Program-made: the position numbers and the translations under genes
Origin: Misgurnus anguillicaudatus
Lineage: Eukaryota; Chordata; Actinopteri; Cypriniformes; Cobitidae
NCBI RefSeq assembly: GCF_027580225.2
Contig: NC_073342.2
Location: 14,087,501 to 14,151,500, forward strand
Direction: 5' to 3'
Length of the DNA: 64,000 nucleotides
Shown here: positions 10,917-22,840 of the stretch, in pieces
How the letters are laid out: each line of letters starts with the position of its first letter
Numbering within the stretch: position 1 is the stretch's first letter
The notes under the pieces: generated by a model
The model's database searches: none
The model's input: only the letters and a program-made list of their open reading frames with translations
What the model was told of the DNA's origin: nothing

Positions 10917-11017
10917 ACCGAGCCCCTAAGCTGTCATTTCATGTTTCATGTGCGCACGTGAAACTTTTGTAAACTAAACTTTATTTAATTTTTTCTCCAT
11001 GTCGCCTTAGGGGCTCC
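10917..11017. mobile_element. GAGCCCCTAAGG MITE, shorter copy 2
   Basis: It starts ACCGAGCCCCTAAGCTGTCA only a few bases after copy 1 and ends CGCCTTAGGGGCTCCAT. It keeps one GTGCGCACGTGAAAC module and is an internally deleted copy in the same orientation as its neighbour. Confidence 0.7.
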
Positions 11018-11057
11018 ATAGAAACTGATTACGTTGAGTGATTAAATATAATTTAAA

Positions 11058-11155
11058 GTAACTCAGCTGGTAAAACACTGCATTATTAGCGTAAAACATC
11101 ATGGGTTTGAACCTTACAACACACATACTGATAAAAATGTATGCCTTGCATTAAA
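11058..11155 (+). mobile_element. Degenerate tRNA-derived SINE
   Basis: TAACTCAGCTGGTAAAACAC resembles an A-box head and GGGTTTGAACC a B-box. They are followed by CACACATACTGATAAAAATG, the body seen in the other SINE copies. The 3' tail is missing or eroded. Confidence 0.6.
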
Positions 11156-11159
11156 ACAA

Positions 11160-13083
11160 CTACCAATTGCATGAATGCAAGTATATACAGTGCATGAATT
11201 CAGCCAGACCTTGCCTTCTTTGTGTATAATGCGATTGTCAGCAAATGGATATTAGGGGCGGTCTGTGTCATCTGAGGCACGGATTATCATCAATATAGAA
11301 AAAGCGAACAATTTGACAGATGCGTTTTTAAGCCAGCAAAATACTACCTAAGCTGTTTTAGCCTAGTTAGCATCACAGCGCTAGTCCCGACTGTCCTATT
11401 AGCCTCTGCCGATCTTTCTTTCTCTAATCAGTGGAGACTTCCAAACACAAATCTGACAGTAAATATCGCTCGCTTCTCACCTCTCGGCTGATGGGAATAC
11501 ATTTTTGTATTCAATTACAGAAAATGACTTGAGGCGATCGATACATGCTCCCCGTTGAAAAGAGCATTCTTCACTTGCTCTGTGTTCATACAACGCACCT
11601 GCCATCCGAATGACTCCTTCCACCGCGCGCCATTTGTGCGGTCTCCTCTCTCTGGGGGAAGATTACGGCCTGTTTCGCTTTTACGTGAAAACAGTTTGAA
11701 GAAGGGGGGCAGGGGATCGATAGGCTTTGGGTGCCTAAACGGATCGAAATGGGATAAATGTTCCCATTTGTATCCTCCAGACAACAGCTTTGTATCCTCT
11801 GCGGAGGAGCCCGGCATTGATCCAATAAAGTGAAGCCAAACCGGACTCTGTCATTTCATTTCATTCATATGACGGATGTGTCGTTTTTGGCATGATCGGT
11901 TGCAGGGGATGAGGGAGGTTGTAGAGGTCAACCAGTCAGTCATGTGAACAGATTGCGCTATTATCTGAGGAGGAGTACAAAGGTTGAGCGTTCAGTCAAC
12001 ACCTTTTGTGTTGGTATAAAATATTTGCTTTCTATGAGTCTGAATTATACTTTGTGTATATTTTGTGTATTTTTGTAGTCTATATTTATGACTTTCTATT
12101 AATGATTTTCTTAATCAGAGTATTGTTTGAATATCAAATTAACCTACTCAGTGTTCTGTGTGTTGTGACTGACTAAAAATCTTGCTGCTTTGTGAAGCCC
12201 GTCTGTGGTTAAAGCCATCTTGAATCTCCCAACGCCACAGGAATGTAAAACAGCTCCTTCTGCCAGCGAAGTGTTTTTAACCTGGATATGCTGGTTGGAT
12301 TGATGGAAAGAGACTTGTGTGTGTGTTTTTGTGTGTATTTCTAAGACACTCTGACCGTACTGTCTTGCCATGGAGAGAAAGTGGCTATTTGCTCTCACCC
12401 AGCCACTTTTCTTCATTTGACTCTGATTAGCTTTGATAATGTATCTGCACAGTTGCCCAGCTAATAAAAAAGAGATGACCGGCCGGGGGTACGAGGGTAA
12501 TGGGGTCTGAGCTCTGTGACTGAGAAAACACACTAGCTCTCCAGCGGGGCGGACGAATTGCAAGTGACGCATGGGGTGCCTGGGCTCCGTTCGGCTAAAC
12601 GCAACAATTCTTGAGTCAATGTGACCAACCTGGACAGCTCTCAGCAGGTTTATCTGAGCAACTGAGGAGAGCCAGACCATCTCGATGGGGCTGTATATCA
12701 AGCCTGATAGGAAACTGAATTTTCCCTTCAGGGCAGGATGGAGTTCTTAGTTTTGGGGCTGAAGCGGGCATTTGCTTTTTCCTTAAACAAATGGGTCTGT
12801 CAAACTTAGAGCTTTTCCAGGCCTTTGTTTTGAGGTGTAAATAACTGAAAGAAAACACTGCATTCACATTCTGTCCTTTAGGGCTAAAATACTAATTGTA
12901 GTCGACCATACTTTTGAATTATTTCATTTGAGATGCGGCCTGGTGGGTTTTTTGTGGTTCAAGCTGCTCCCTGACCTCAAAACAGTAGCTTGGATTTTAG
13001 CTAGTACTGGGCCATATGATTGTATTTAAATGGTAAATGTCAGAGATTGGCTATTGCATTAAACATGAATATGTCTAAATTGT
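11160..13083. other. Low-repeat stretch, no gene confirmed
   Basis: About 1.9 kb without element ends. The minus strand carries the longest non-repeat frame in the window (12144-12701, 185 codons) and both strands carry overlapping frames at 11515-11833. None has a recognisable domain, and rival frames on the other strand make coding unlikely. The low repeat load could reflect constraint. Confidence 0.4.
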
Positions 13084-13160
13084 GTTGGTGAAGCTCAGTT
13101 GGTAGCGCATTGTGTTTCCAGTGCAATGGTTTGATTCATTTGGAACATACTGATTAAATG
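13084..13160 (+). mobile_element. Degenerate tRNA-derived SINE head
   Basis: AGCTCAGTTGGTAGCGCATT is an A-box-like head, followed by a weak B-box (GGTTTGATTC) and GGAACATACTGAT. The rest of the SINE is lost. Confidence 0.55.
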
Positions 13161-13894
13161 TAACATAATACTTTAAATATACTTGGGGTGAGTCATCTTA
13201 TTGTTGGAGACATTCTCTGGTCTGTTTTTCCCTTGCTATGGCCACAGGAAGTCATGCGGTACACGAGTACATCAAGGTCACATACATGTATTGACCATAA
13301 AGGGGGGCGCCCATAAGCACCCTTTTCAAACCTAAAAGGGACACCCTACCATCTTATGGACTAAACAGACACCCGTCGTCATTGTAGGTCCACGAGACTG
13401 CAAGTCCGCATGAAGTGCGCCATTTGGGATGCAGCTTTTCTCTCTGTTAGTCCCTAAATGTGGTGCACAAGCAAAAAGCGTGACTCCAAATGAAGCACAG
13501 AGAGACACAGAAGGGCTGTTGACAGCTTTATAAATGACTTTCACAGTTGATATATGGTCACCCAACTCCAGTCTAATTTCGTTTAAGTATTGTTTTGTTA
13601 CCGTTGCTTCAGTCCATTTCAACAGTAGCTGCCTTCATCTGTGCAAATGCATCTTGCATAAAGCCACCGGAGTCTCCAAAAATGCTGTAATTTATTGCCT
13701 TTTTGGATGATTCAGTGGTCTAAAAACACCTTTTGTTTCCACAGCGTTTGATTAAGATAGAAAGACAGAAATCTAGTAAGTGGTTTGCAAGCTAATAAAC
13801 TTTATTTTAATACCGCAACAACTTCAAAAGCCAGCATGTGTTGCTTGTTGATGCTGTCAAGAATCAGTTTCAAAAATTTCGTTTCTATAGCAAG
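13161..13894. other. Low-repeat stretch, no gene seen
   Basis: No element termini are visible. A 96-codon minus-strand frame (13332-13622) has no recognisable domain. Confidence 0.4.
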
Positions 13895-14045
13895 AAATTT
13901 TGCAGCCCAGTCTAAAACGAGGCAAAATTTGGGCTGCCAAAAATAAATGAAATGAAATTAATAAATAAGTGATACCAAACACCTTATAATCACTGTTGAC
14001 TTTGCTTACATAATGAAATTTTGCCAAAAACGACATGTCGCCAAA
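13895..14045 (-). repeat. Unnamed interspersed repeat, copy A
   Basis: The complement of this stretch matches 44005-44165. Shared blocks include ACATGTCGTTTTTG, ATGTAAGCAA followed by GTCAACAGTGATTA, and GTGTTTGGT/GCGTTTGGT. The GGCAAAATTTGGGCTG edge also resembles blocks near 38524 and 44172. I do not recognise the family. Confidence 0.6.
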
Positions 14046-15360
14046 TTCAAATTCATTCATTTTGGCTAGAAGTGTGTTACTCATAGCTGGACTATATTCG
14101 GTCTTTAGTTAACCTAAACAATGAAGCCACGGCTATTGCTTGCTGGGTTATGTGAAAGTGAATTTAGGATCACAATTAGACACCGGAGGAAGGGGATTTG
14201 AAATTGACGCAATTGATGTACTATTAATTGCACCAGCACGACACAAAGCAAGACACTGTGAGTCTTTAAATGTGCGTTTTGCGACAAGCTTTAGCCTTGA
14301 AGTGTTCGCTTGGCATTACAAACGCACACAGAGACACAGCATTACTAAATGTCACAGAGCACCATGGAAAGAAACTCAAAAATTGAACAATTCAGAAACA
14401 GGTCATTGTTTCCTTCCAAGCGGGCTGTGGAGCGCAACCATGGAGCTAAAATGAGTGAACAGCCTCCATCCCACTAATTCCCCTCTTTAATTAAAGCAGG
14501 CAAAGGCGAGGGCTCTTACAGCTGCCTGAGCTCTGAAGTGTTTTCATTCCGATGCCAATTACTGTACACCTTTCTTACTAACGCTACATGAATGGTGTTT
14601 TGATTGGAGGGTAAGCCCCGGTATTAACGCCGCCATTTCGTGCGACCCTTTAAGGGTCTATGCCGCTTTTGGCCGGCGCTGCGTTTCTTTTCCCTTTTCA
14701 GATCAGAAGAAAGATGACGTTGAGAGAGCGCTTCAATCTGTCCCTTCATGTGAAACAGAGAAAGTGTCATGTCATTTTCTCTCTCTTTATTTTGAAGTCT
14801 GTTCTTTTTGATTTTCTCCTCTCTTACTCACTTTCGAAATCCACTGCGGTGCTTTATCCAAAGCGTGTTAGTCGTCTCAAACTTCTGACAATTGCAAATG
14901 TAAAGTTCACAACTGACTGCCTTTGCATCTGCTCCTTCAAGGCCGCCCGTGTTCGACGCAGAGATGGCCGTGAGAATTTACATTCCTCCGATGTGCTTGG
15001 AGTACCCCGCTCCTAGATGCTCGGGGGACAGGGGAGGTGGATCAATTGCAATAAAACCTTGCCACACAAAGACTCAGAAAATCAGAAGTGACGTGATGAC
15101 CCGGCTGAATGAGGGGGTTGGCGTGTCTGCAGGTTATGAATAAATTCACCTAAACTGTCAGTAATGACATCCCGGGGATCCCCAGAGACACGAGTGTCCA
15201 ATAACTCAACACCATGAGCACATCAGTCAAGAACTCACCCCAGGCAAACACTAAATCATTTTAGGGTTTATTATTGAATTTACTTTTATAATGCATTTAC
15301 TGACATTTCATGACATTGTCTCCATTAAGGCATACATGGATACTATAATATCCACTTGGA
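14046..15360. other. Low-repeat stretch with a possible conserved non-coding segment
   Basis: No element ends are visible. Around 14400-14630 the sequence has TTTAATTAAAGCAGG, GCCAATTACTG and GTTTTGATTGG, homeodomain- and CCAAT-like cores in compact unique sequence. Frames at 14140-14454 and 14660-15016 lack domains. Regulatory function is inference only. Confidence 0.3.
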
Positions 15361-15361
15361 C

Positions 15362-15400
15362 TACATAAACAAAAGTATGTGGACACTTCCTTCTAAATAA
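15362..15400. repeat. Tc1-like terminal repeat fragment
   Basis: AAAAGTATGTGGACACTTCC matches, from memory, the end of a fish Tc1-like element. Only about 40 bp remains. Confidence 0.45.
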
Positions 15401-15404
15401 CTGG

Positions 15405-15680
15405 TTTGGGGGTGGCACAGGGGCCGCAAGAAGGTCGAGCCCTAGCTAGGGCAGGTGGCCTTTCTGTGTGGAGTTTGCATGCTCTCCCTGTGTCAGCGTG
15501 GGTTTACTCAGGGTAATCCGGTTTCCTTCCACAGGCCAAAAACATGCAAGGTAGGCAAATTGGAGATTCCAAATTGTCCCTCCCCATATGGTTCAACTTG
15601 GCTGAATAAAACTTGTGTATGGATTAACTGGTTCTCGCAATGAATATGGCCGTAGGTGCTGAATTGTTGTAAAGAAATAA
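15405..15680 (+). mobile_element. DANA-like V-SINE
   Basis: A degraded tRNA-like head (GTGGCACAGGGGCCGCAAGA, GGTCGAGCCC) precedes the conserved central domain CTTTCTGTGTGGAGTTTGCA, then TGCTCTCCCTGTGTC, GGTTTACTCAGGGTAATCCG and CCACAGGCCAAAAACATGC. This order is that of V-SINEs such as zebrafish DANA. The tail is diverged, with AATAAA and an A-rich stretch near 15671-15690. The 62-codon frame inside is not a gene. Confidence 0.75.
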
Positions 15681-15689
15681 AAGAAGAAG

Positions 15690-16620
15690 AAATAACATTA
15701 TTACTTGCAAATAACATGCATTACTTGAAGGTGCACAATTTCCAGCTTACAACCTTCAACAATCTTCTCAAACAGACATTTCCAGTAAAATATGTTTTTT
15801 CTTTTCCAGCATGTCAATGTCCACAAAATGATCTGATCCCCACTAAACACCATTGCCAGTCGCAAGCTTCACCCCATCACCCAACATCAATTGGTTGGTT
15901 GTCTAACCTCTAGTGCTAAGCCTGTCCCAAAACGCAAATATGTTACAGCAGCAGAAAAAGAAGAAACTTGTAAATAATGTACATGTTTTTCAAGTTTAAT
16001 ATGCAAAGTGCATTTTGGAGTGTCACACATTTCTTTGGACCTTTATGGAGATGCAGAGAAGCTGTTAGGTGCCACTTTTATTATAACTTGCACCATCATG
16101 TTGGACAGCAAAGGAGAGCTTATGGACCCCAACACAATGACTCTCGGAGCAAGTCATCATCAGTGGTTTAACAGCCAAATTAATGCAGAGATTTTCTTGA
16201 ATACAAAACAATACTGCAACATTTGCTCCAGCAACTTTGTTTGCCTGCACACTATCTTTAGTCTGGCTGCGATGATGGAGGTTCTCTGTGCCTCTTGTTA
16301 ACATTCTCTCTCTCACTCCATCTTCTCTTTATCCCTCTTATCTTGGTGACTGTGCAACAACTAATCCCGAGGGATTTGAACCTAATGAATCTCATTGATT
16401 TGTTCTAGAGGCATGAGGAAGAAGATGGAATGCGGTGCTTTGACACAAAAATCTGATTCTCCCTCAAGTGTGTTTTTGGGCACCGTAAGCTTAAGTGGTA
16501 AGAAAGAAATTTGGGCTTGAGGTATACTTAGATTTACCTCTCATGAACCCCTGGCTAAGTCTTAAAATTCTTGTTCTGTAAACCCAGAAAGAACCTCTTG
16601 TTCTTTCGTCATAAAATATC
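15690..16620. other. Low-repeat stretch, no gene seen
   Basis: No element termini. Frames of 64-97 codons (for example 16008-16301) overlap others on the opposite strand and show no domain. Confidence 0.4.
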
Positions 16621-16623
16621 TTA

Positions 16624-17515
16624 AACCAGCTTAAGATGTTTTTCCAGTCTTAGTTGGTTTAAAATGATCTAGTTGGTCTGGTCAAATTGATTTTCAGCTT
16701 AAATGGTCTTGAAGCCAGCTGAAAATACCTCTAAAAATCTCTCTAAACCTACTTACAGAGCCCAGCTTAGACCAAAAATCCAGTTTAGGCTGGTTTAAGA
16801 TGTTATATAAATATAACTTCTTTATATCCTTATATAATGTTTTGTGTGTGCTAAAAAATTATTTAACCCATCTAATAAAGGTTGCTGGTATAAGCTGGTT
16901 TAAGCTAATTAAGTTGGTCTCTCAGCTGGTGTTATACCAGTCTAGCCAACCTGATCTCATGAATTTTCTGTGGGATAGTCACAGAATTTCTTGCTCATTT
17001 TTTGTGGCATTCTTACGCATTTTTCTGTGGCCCTGCCACGGACTGTCTTTTTCCGTGGCATTCTCACAATTTGGTTACTCAACTGTGTTGTCCTATTTCC
17101 TTTCCATTGTCACTTCGGTTTAGGGTTAGATTTACATAAAATGACATCCTTACCCAAACCCAACTCTAACCCCAACACCAGGCAACAATTGTTTAAAGTT
17201 AGAATATGTAAAATAATAAATCAGGAAAAAAATGTATAAACCAATACTTAAAGTTACATACTAACGCAAACACCAACTCTAACCCTAAACCGAAGCGACA
17301 ATGATTTGAAAATAGGAAAAAGCAGTTGAGTAACCAATCCGTGAGAATGCCACGGAAAAATAAGCACAAAATATTTGAACTTTGTGAGATCACGTTGGTC
17401 TAGCAGATCTCCATCAGGTCTGACCAGCTGAAAAGTGTCTAAAACCTCTCCAAAACCAGCAAAACACACCAGCCTAACTTGGTTGGCCAAGGTGGATGAC
17501 CAACTAAACGCAGAC
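16624..17515. mobile_element. Old 'CCAGCTTAAG / GCTGGTTTAAG' repeat, split by an insertion
   Basis: Both sides of the insertion at 16947-17397 are built from short variants of ACCAGCTTAAG, GTTGGTCT and AGCTGGTTTAAG on both strands. This resembles a teleost repeat made of degenerate CCAGC/GCTGG modules. Termini are eroded. Confidence 0.55.
16947..17397. mobile_element. Palindromic MITE with GGTTTAGGGTTAG arms
   Basis: The ends CCAACCTGATCTCATGAA and TTGTGAGATCACGTTGG are inverted. Inside, GTGGCATTCTCAC plus TTGGTTACTCAACTG on the left mirrors CAGTTGAGTAACCAA plus GTGAGAATGCCAC on the right, and CTTCGGTTTAGGGTTAGA mirrors TCTAACCCTAAACCGAAG. The CTAACCC motifs are part of the arms and do not indicate a telomere. 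Confidence 0.8.
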
Positions 17516-18204
17516 CTTTTATTCTTTTTGTACCGGGAATGGCATAGATAACCCTTTCATCTAAATCAATGTGGTAATTTAAAGCATGCATTCAACAACA
17601 TATAACCTCCATAACAACAATCAGAATTACATTCTCGCTAAGTAAATCTACCTTTGTGGTGAAGTTGTGTATTTAATTAATTTTTCAATTCCCACTCCAT
17701 TTGTAGCAGATTGTAAAAGGCTCCTCCTTTTAATTAGCTTTTCTCCAGCACCAGGGCACAATGTTTCAATTAGACACTTAATGAAATGCAATGATCATAA
17801 AATACAATTACCACCATGGTGCATCTCTTCACTGAAACCAATTACGGTCACGGTAACAAGCGAGAAGTTCTTTCATCATGGACGTGAAGCAGACGGGAAG
17901 AAAGGTGTCTGGAGATGCGTGCTGGCCATCTCCTGCTAGCAATGTTGGCAGTGGCGTAGGCAGAGTAAAACAGTGGGAGGCCTGGCGTGGTGCTTGACTC
18001 TCTTGAGATGAGTAATAATGGGTGATTTGGTGGTGAGGTGATAACTATATGTGTGAGAAGCTCTCATTGATTTTGAGAAGTGAATGTCTGACCCCGCAGT
18101 TTTACTGTAGAGTGTGCTATTTCTGTGCAAATATTGTAAGGTATGTAATAGAAGCACATGTGCTGATATACGGTGCAAGAGTATAAGGAGTGTGTATGAA
18201 AGAA
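17516..18204. other. Single-copy-like stretch with TAATTA-rich segment
   Basis: At about 17645-17830 the sequence is dense in homeodomain-type cores: TATTTAATTAATTTTTC, CTTTTAATTAGC, GTTTCAATTAGAC, ACTTAATGAAATGCAATG. No element ends are visible. It is a candidate conserved non-coding element; coding potential is absent. Confidence 0.35.
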
Positions 18205-18300
18205 GTTGTTGGATGGATGGACGGACGGATAAACAGAAAAACAGACAGATAGACGGACAAATAGACATACATACCGAACAGAGATATAAGACATAATGTG
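18205..18300. repeat. Degenerate GGAT/GACA simple repeat
   Basis: TGGATGGATGGACGGACGGA followed by ACAGACAGATAGACGG is the same base pattern as the large satellite at 19255-20735. The Tc1 remnant at 18340-19252 lies between them, so one simple-repeat tract may have been split. Confidence 0.75.
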
Positions 18301-18339
18301 ATAATGTACATACCGAACAGATAACACAGAGATTTTAAA

Positions 18340-19252
18340 CAAAATGTGACTAAAAGTAATTTTCTTTATTGAGAACAACCAACAAAAAAAATCATTGGTC
18401 TTTGCAGAAAAAACTTTGTGAACCATTGAGTTAGTGACCTCAAAAAAGCAAATTGAAGTCAGGTTTTAGAACACCTGGAGTCTCATTAAGATAATACTTT
18501 TGGAGGTGTGAACTACAACTACTTTGATTAATGAAAATCCCTCAAACTTTTGGAGTTTGCACAAGAAATAAAAACTTATGTGAGTCATGCCTCGCCAAAA
18601 AAAAAAAAACTTGGAGGAGCTATGATCAAGAATTATTGCTTTAGCTGGAAAGGGTAAAAAAGTTATTTCAAAGACTTTAGAAATTCACCAGTCTACAATC
18701 TACAAATGGATACGCTTTGGCATTGTTGCTATTCTACCAAGCTTGCAATCGTTGAGAGGAAGATGAATTCCCAGGTATATCAGACAATTCTTCAGGATAA
18801 TGTCTGTACGTCAGCTGAAACTGTATAGAAGGTGGGTGATGCAACATGACAATGACCCAAAACACAGGAGCAAGTCCACAACAGAATGGCTTCAGAAAAA
18901 CAAAACCGCCTTTTGGAGTGGCCAAGTCAGATCCCAGACCTCAACCCAATAGAGATGCTATGGATTTGACTTGAAGAGGGCCATACATGAATATGACAGA
19001 GCTAAAGCAGTTCTGCCAGGAAGAATGGGTTAAAATTTCTCCTCAACGATATGCAGGTCTGATCCACAGCTACAAGAAGTGCCTAGTTAAGGTTATTGCT
19101 GCCAAGGTGGGGGTGAACCAGTTATTTATTTTAAGGGTTCACTTACTTTTTCAACTGTCTTTTTTTAATGTTGAATGAGTCCATTCAATAAAGACATGAA
19201 AGATCAGAATTTTTTGTATAATTATTTTAAGACACATTATGTTTGTCAATAC
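18340..19252 (+). pseudogene. Tc1-like transposon, decayed and internally deleted
   Basis: Near 18630-18705 the translation contains an HTH-like segment (IALAGKGKKVISKTLEIHQS). Around 18842-18960 it contains HDNDPKH (second catalytic Asp) and, after a frameshift close to 18910, [10 protein letters not shown] (catalytic Glu codon at 18952-18954). The segment between HTH and catalytic part is far too short, so several hundred bases including the first Asp are deleted. The A-run at 18597-18609 is another lesion. The right end CACATTATGTTTGTCAATAC abuts the GATA array. It cannot encode an active enzyme. Confidence 0.8.
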
Positions 19253-19253
19253 T

Positions 19254-19254
<1 letters not shown>

Positions 19255-19330
<76 letters not shown>

Positions 19331-19419
19331 CAGATAGACAGATACATGATAGGTGGACAGGCAGATAGATAAATAAATAAACAGACAGACAGATAGATGG
19401 ACGGATAAACGGATGGATG

Positions 19420-19495
<76 letters not shown>

Positions 19496-19558
19496 TAAGC
19501 AGACAGATGGACAGGAAGACAGATAAATAAACAGACAGATAGATGGACGGATAAACGG

Positions 19559-19638
<80 letters not shown>

Positions 19639-19681
19639 CGATAGATCGATAGATCGATAGATAGAAAATAGATAGATCGAA

Positions 19682-19721
<40 letters not shown>

Positions 19722-19818
19722 CGACAGACAGACAGACAGAAAGATAGATAAATGATAGGCAGAAGGATGGACAGGCAGACAGATAAATAAACAGACAGAT
19801 AGATGGACGGATAAACAG

Positions 19819-19899
<81 letters not shown>

Positions 19900-19951
19900 C
19901 ATGATAGGCAGACGGATGGACAGGCAGACAGATAGATGGACGGATAAACGG

Positions 19952-20036
<85 letters not shown>

Positions 20037-20211
20037 CATGATAGGTGGACGGATGGACAGGCAGATAGATAAATAAACAGACAGACAGATAGATGGACGG
20101 ATAAACGGATGGATGGATGGCTGGATGGATGGATAGATAGATAGATATAAGCAGACAGATGGACAGGCAGACAGATAAATAAACAGACAGATCAGTAAAA
20201 GATAGATAGGC

Positions 20212-20242
<31 letters not shown>

Positions 20243-20270
20243 TCAGAGATAGATAGACAGAAGGCAGACC

Positions 20271-20312
<42 letters not shown>

Positions 20313-20430
20313 ATCGAAAGATAGATAGATCGAAAGATAGAAAGATCAGTGATTGATAGATACATGATAGGTGGACGGATAGACAGGCAGACAGATAAAT
20401 AAACAGACAGATAGATGGACGGATAAACGG

Positions 20431-20521
<91 letters not shown>

Positions 20522-20735
20522 CGGATGGACAGGCAGACAGATAAATAAACAGACAGATAGATGGACGGATAAATGGAAAAACAGATAGATAAGATAGATT
20601 GATAGATGGATGGACAGACAGACAGACAGATCAGTAGACTAATAAATATTGATATTAGGTGCAAAAGTATGTTAGACAGACAGACCGATAGATAAACAGA
20701 CAGACGGACAGACAGAACAGTGACAGACAGATGGA
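19255..20735. repeat. GATA/GACA satellite with a repeated complex linker
   Basis: Long (GATA)n runs and some (GACA)n runs alternate with a recurring linker whose core reads GGATGGACAGGCAGACAGAT, then AAATAAACAGACAGATAGAT, then GGACGGATAAACGG. I count about eight linkers, near 19348, 19499, 19752, 19900, 20037, 20149, 20362 and 20521. Some carry a leading ACATGATAGG. This is a higher-order array. The huge minus-strand frames of Tyr-Leu-Ser-Ile repeats through it are artefacts. Confidence 0.95.
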
Positions 20736-20739
20736 CACA

Positions 20740-22618
20740 ATATGGGGGTTTTTGCACTTTCAAAAATGACTTTAAACTACAATAGAAGAAAGTTTTTACA
20801 TTTTGAACAAATAAGACACTTCACCTTTAAATAATCATAAACCCGACATAACGATTATCAGTTATTATTACTGGTCAAGATTATGACAGAGACAAATGTG
20901 TATTGTCAAATCAAATTTAGAAAAAGGCATGATGCTCTTTATGTAAATACAGGAATAAAAACAAATATCAGATTTCGCATGCCCTTTGTAGCGCTCACTA
21001 GGTAGTGTAGTACGATTTCAGAGAAGTCACTACGGGACTGTTCATCATATTTGACAGTAATATTAAATGTCAAATGCAAATGATGACATACTATTCATGC
21101 CTCGAAAAGTTCTACTTTCGTCTTTAGCAAGGAAGGTAAAAACTTCTGAGCATCAATGACTGCAGCCATTTAAGAGCCAATCAAATCGTTCAGAAGCATG
21201 TGCAGGGATTTCAGCCAGACGTGGACCGACCGCTGCGGAAAATTGGCCAGTGACCCCTGAGACGGGTCAGTCCCAATTCACAGATGGCAAATTGCATGGA
21301 AGGCATTGATTAATGGGAAAGACACAACTCGTTATAGTCGCCGGTGTCATCCCTGCTCTCCGAATACATTGCGCTCGCACCCTCTTGTCCACCCCTCACG
21401 TTTCATAAAGTCAATGGATGAAATAACAATCTAACAATTGATCTAACCTCCTGCTATTAATGGCCTTCTCATTGACGTAATTTGCAGGGGAGAATAAACA
21501 TTGAAACGTCAACGAGACCCCGCAAACAGAGGTGGGAGGTGTTTATGTTTTCAGCGAGTAGCATATAAGATGCTGTCAGTTTATTCATTTAGGCGTAATC
21601 ACATATTAGCACAATACAGATACTTTTACATATTTCCTGAAGACTGACCTGTCATTCAATTGTGCCGCAGTGCTTACACGTCTCTCAGCTAAATGACCAA
21701 CTAATGGCTTATTTAAGTTGGTGTATATTAAGCCGGGATAGGAGATTAAATCACACTTGCTCCCTCAAATAGATTTGGTGTAGTAAACTAGTCATTTAGA
21801 TGTTGTAATGTAACCTAATTATGTGTAGCTCAAAAACAGATTCAAAGTCACTTCCCCAACTTTGAGGAACAGAGGCAATGCAGAGAAATGGATTTTTTTA
21901 TCCGTGGACCAAACAAGAAAGATCCTTGCCTACCCTAAGTCAGTGGGGAGAGAGAGGACTCATTCAATATTAATCATCACCGAAATCTCTTTCCAATAAC
22001 GTCTTGTTCGGCGTCCTCTGAGAGTAGTAATCTTTTACCTTTAAAAAAAGCTTTTCGGTCAAGCTGATGGCAGATTGTCCTGACTGACTGTGGAGGAGCA
22101 GAAGGAGAAGTGGTATTGAAGAAATATCATGTCTGATCCAGATCTCTCGCTCATGTCTAGGCAGATGATGACTTATGGTTCTGACTCACTCACCTGTAAC
22201 AGAGACTCGTTCATAGCTGTCCAAAAAGAGCCCAGGATGTTTTCACTTTGACTTATGAAAGATGACAAACTACAGCTCTGTTTGTATTTTCTTCATCTTT
22301 CAGTAGAAACATAGAGACCTTGTGGTTCTTTAAAAACTGAAACCACTCAAGATTGTAGAAGTGGTTCAGCTGGAATTGAAAAAATCCTTTTGATTTACTT
22401 TAAGGGCCTCAAAAGGTCATTTTAAACTTGTGTGCGGTTGCTGATGGTTTTTTACTGTGGTACATAATGAACAAATTCAATGATTTTCGATAATGTTTAT
22501 TTCTCTTTCTCCCCAAAAAGGCTTAAAAAAAATTTCATGTGACTTGTGGACTGTTAGTTGTGTAGTGCTGTATGTAAAAGTTTTGATCAGGCATTGATTA
22601 ATTTTGTCATGTTGTATG
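20740..22618. other. Low-repeat stretch, possible regulatory DNA
   Basis: No element ends are visible over about 1.9 kb. The part at 21225-21520 is compact and unique-looking, with GGCATTGATTAATGGG, GCTATTAATGGCC and TGACGTAATTTGC. No open frame of note occurs. Conserved non-coding function is possible but unproven. Confidence 0.35.
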
Positions 22619-22840
22619 TAGAGATGCACCGCTATGAAATTTTTCCACCGATTATCCAGACTGATACTGTATCTACCAATACCGATAGTTTGATGGTTAT
22701 ATTAACTAAATTCTGCAGAGACAATTTTCTGAATGTTATTCATTCTTATTCATATATTTTTAAACTATCGGCCGATAGCCGATAAAAAAATAATTCATTA
22801 TTGCCCGATGCCGATTGGCCAATATATTGGTGCATCTTTA
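22619..22840. mobile_element. hAT-like MITE (GATGCACC ends)
   Basis: It runs from TAGAGATGCACCG to GGTGCATCTTTA, with inner ATCGG/CCGAT motifs (GGCCGATAGCCGATA, CCCGATGCCGATTGG). The 8-bp flanks GTTGTATG and GGTGTGTG agree at six of eight positions, as for an old target duplication. A younger relative lies at 34413-34751. Confidence 0.75.

Noticed and set aside
12144..12701. 185-codon minus-strand frame, the longest outside repeats apart from transposase
   Set aside because: No recognisable domain, an overlapping 83-codon frame on the same strand, no splice-flanked structure and no homology that I can recall. A BLAST search would settle it.
16947..17397. CTAACCCTAA-like motifs suggesting an interstitial telomere
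   Set aside because: Only one or two units occur per arm, at mirrored positions of a palindromic MITE; there is no tandem telomeric array.
19227..20763. Open frames of 270 and 503 codons on the minus strand
   Set aside because: They are Tyr-Leu-Ser-Ile periodic translations of the GATA/GACA satellite, with no domain or splice context.
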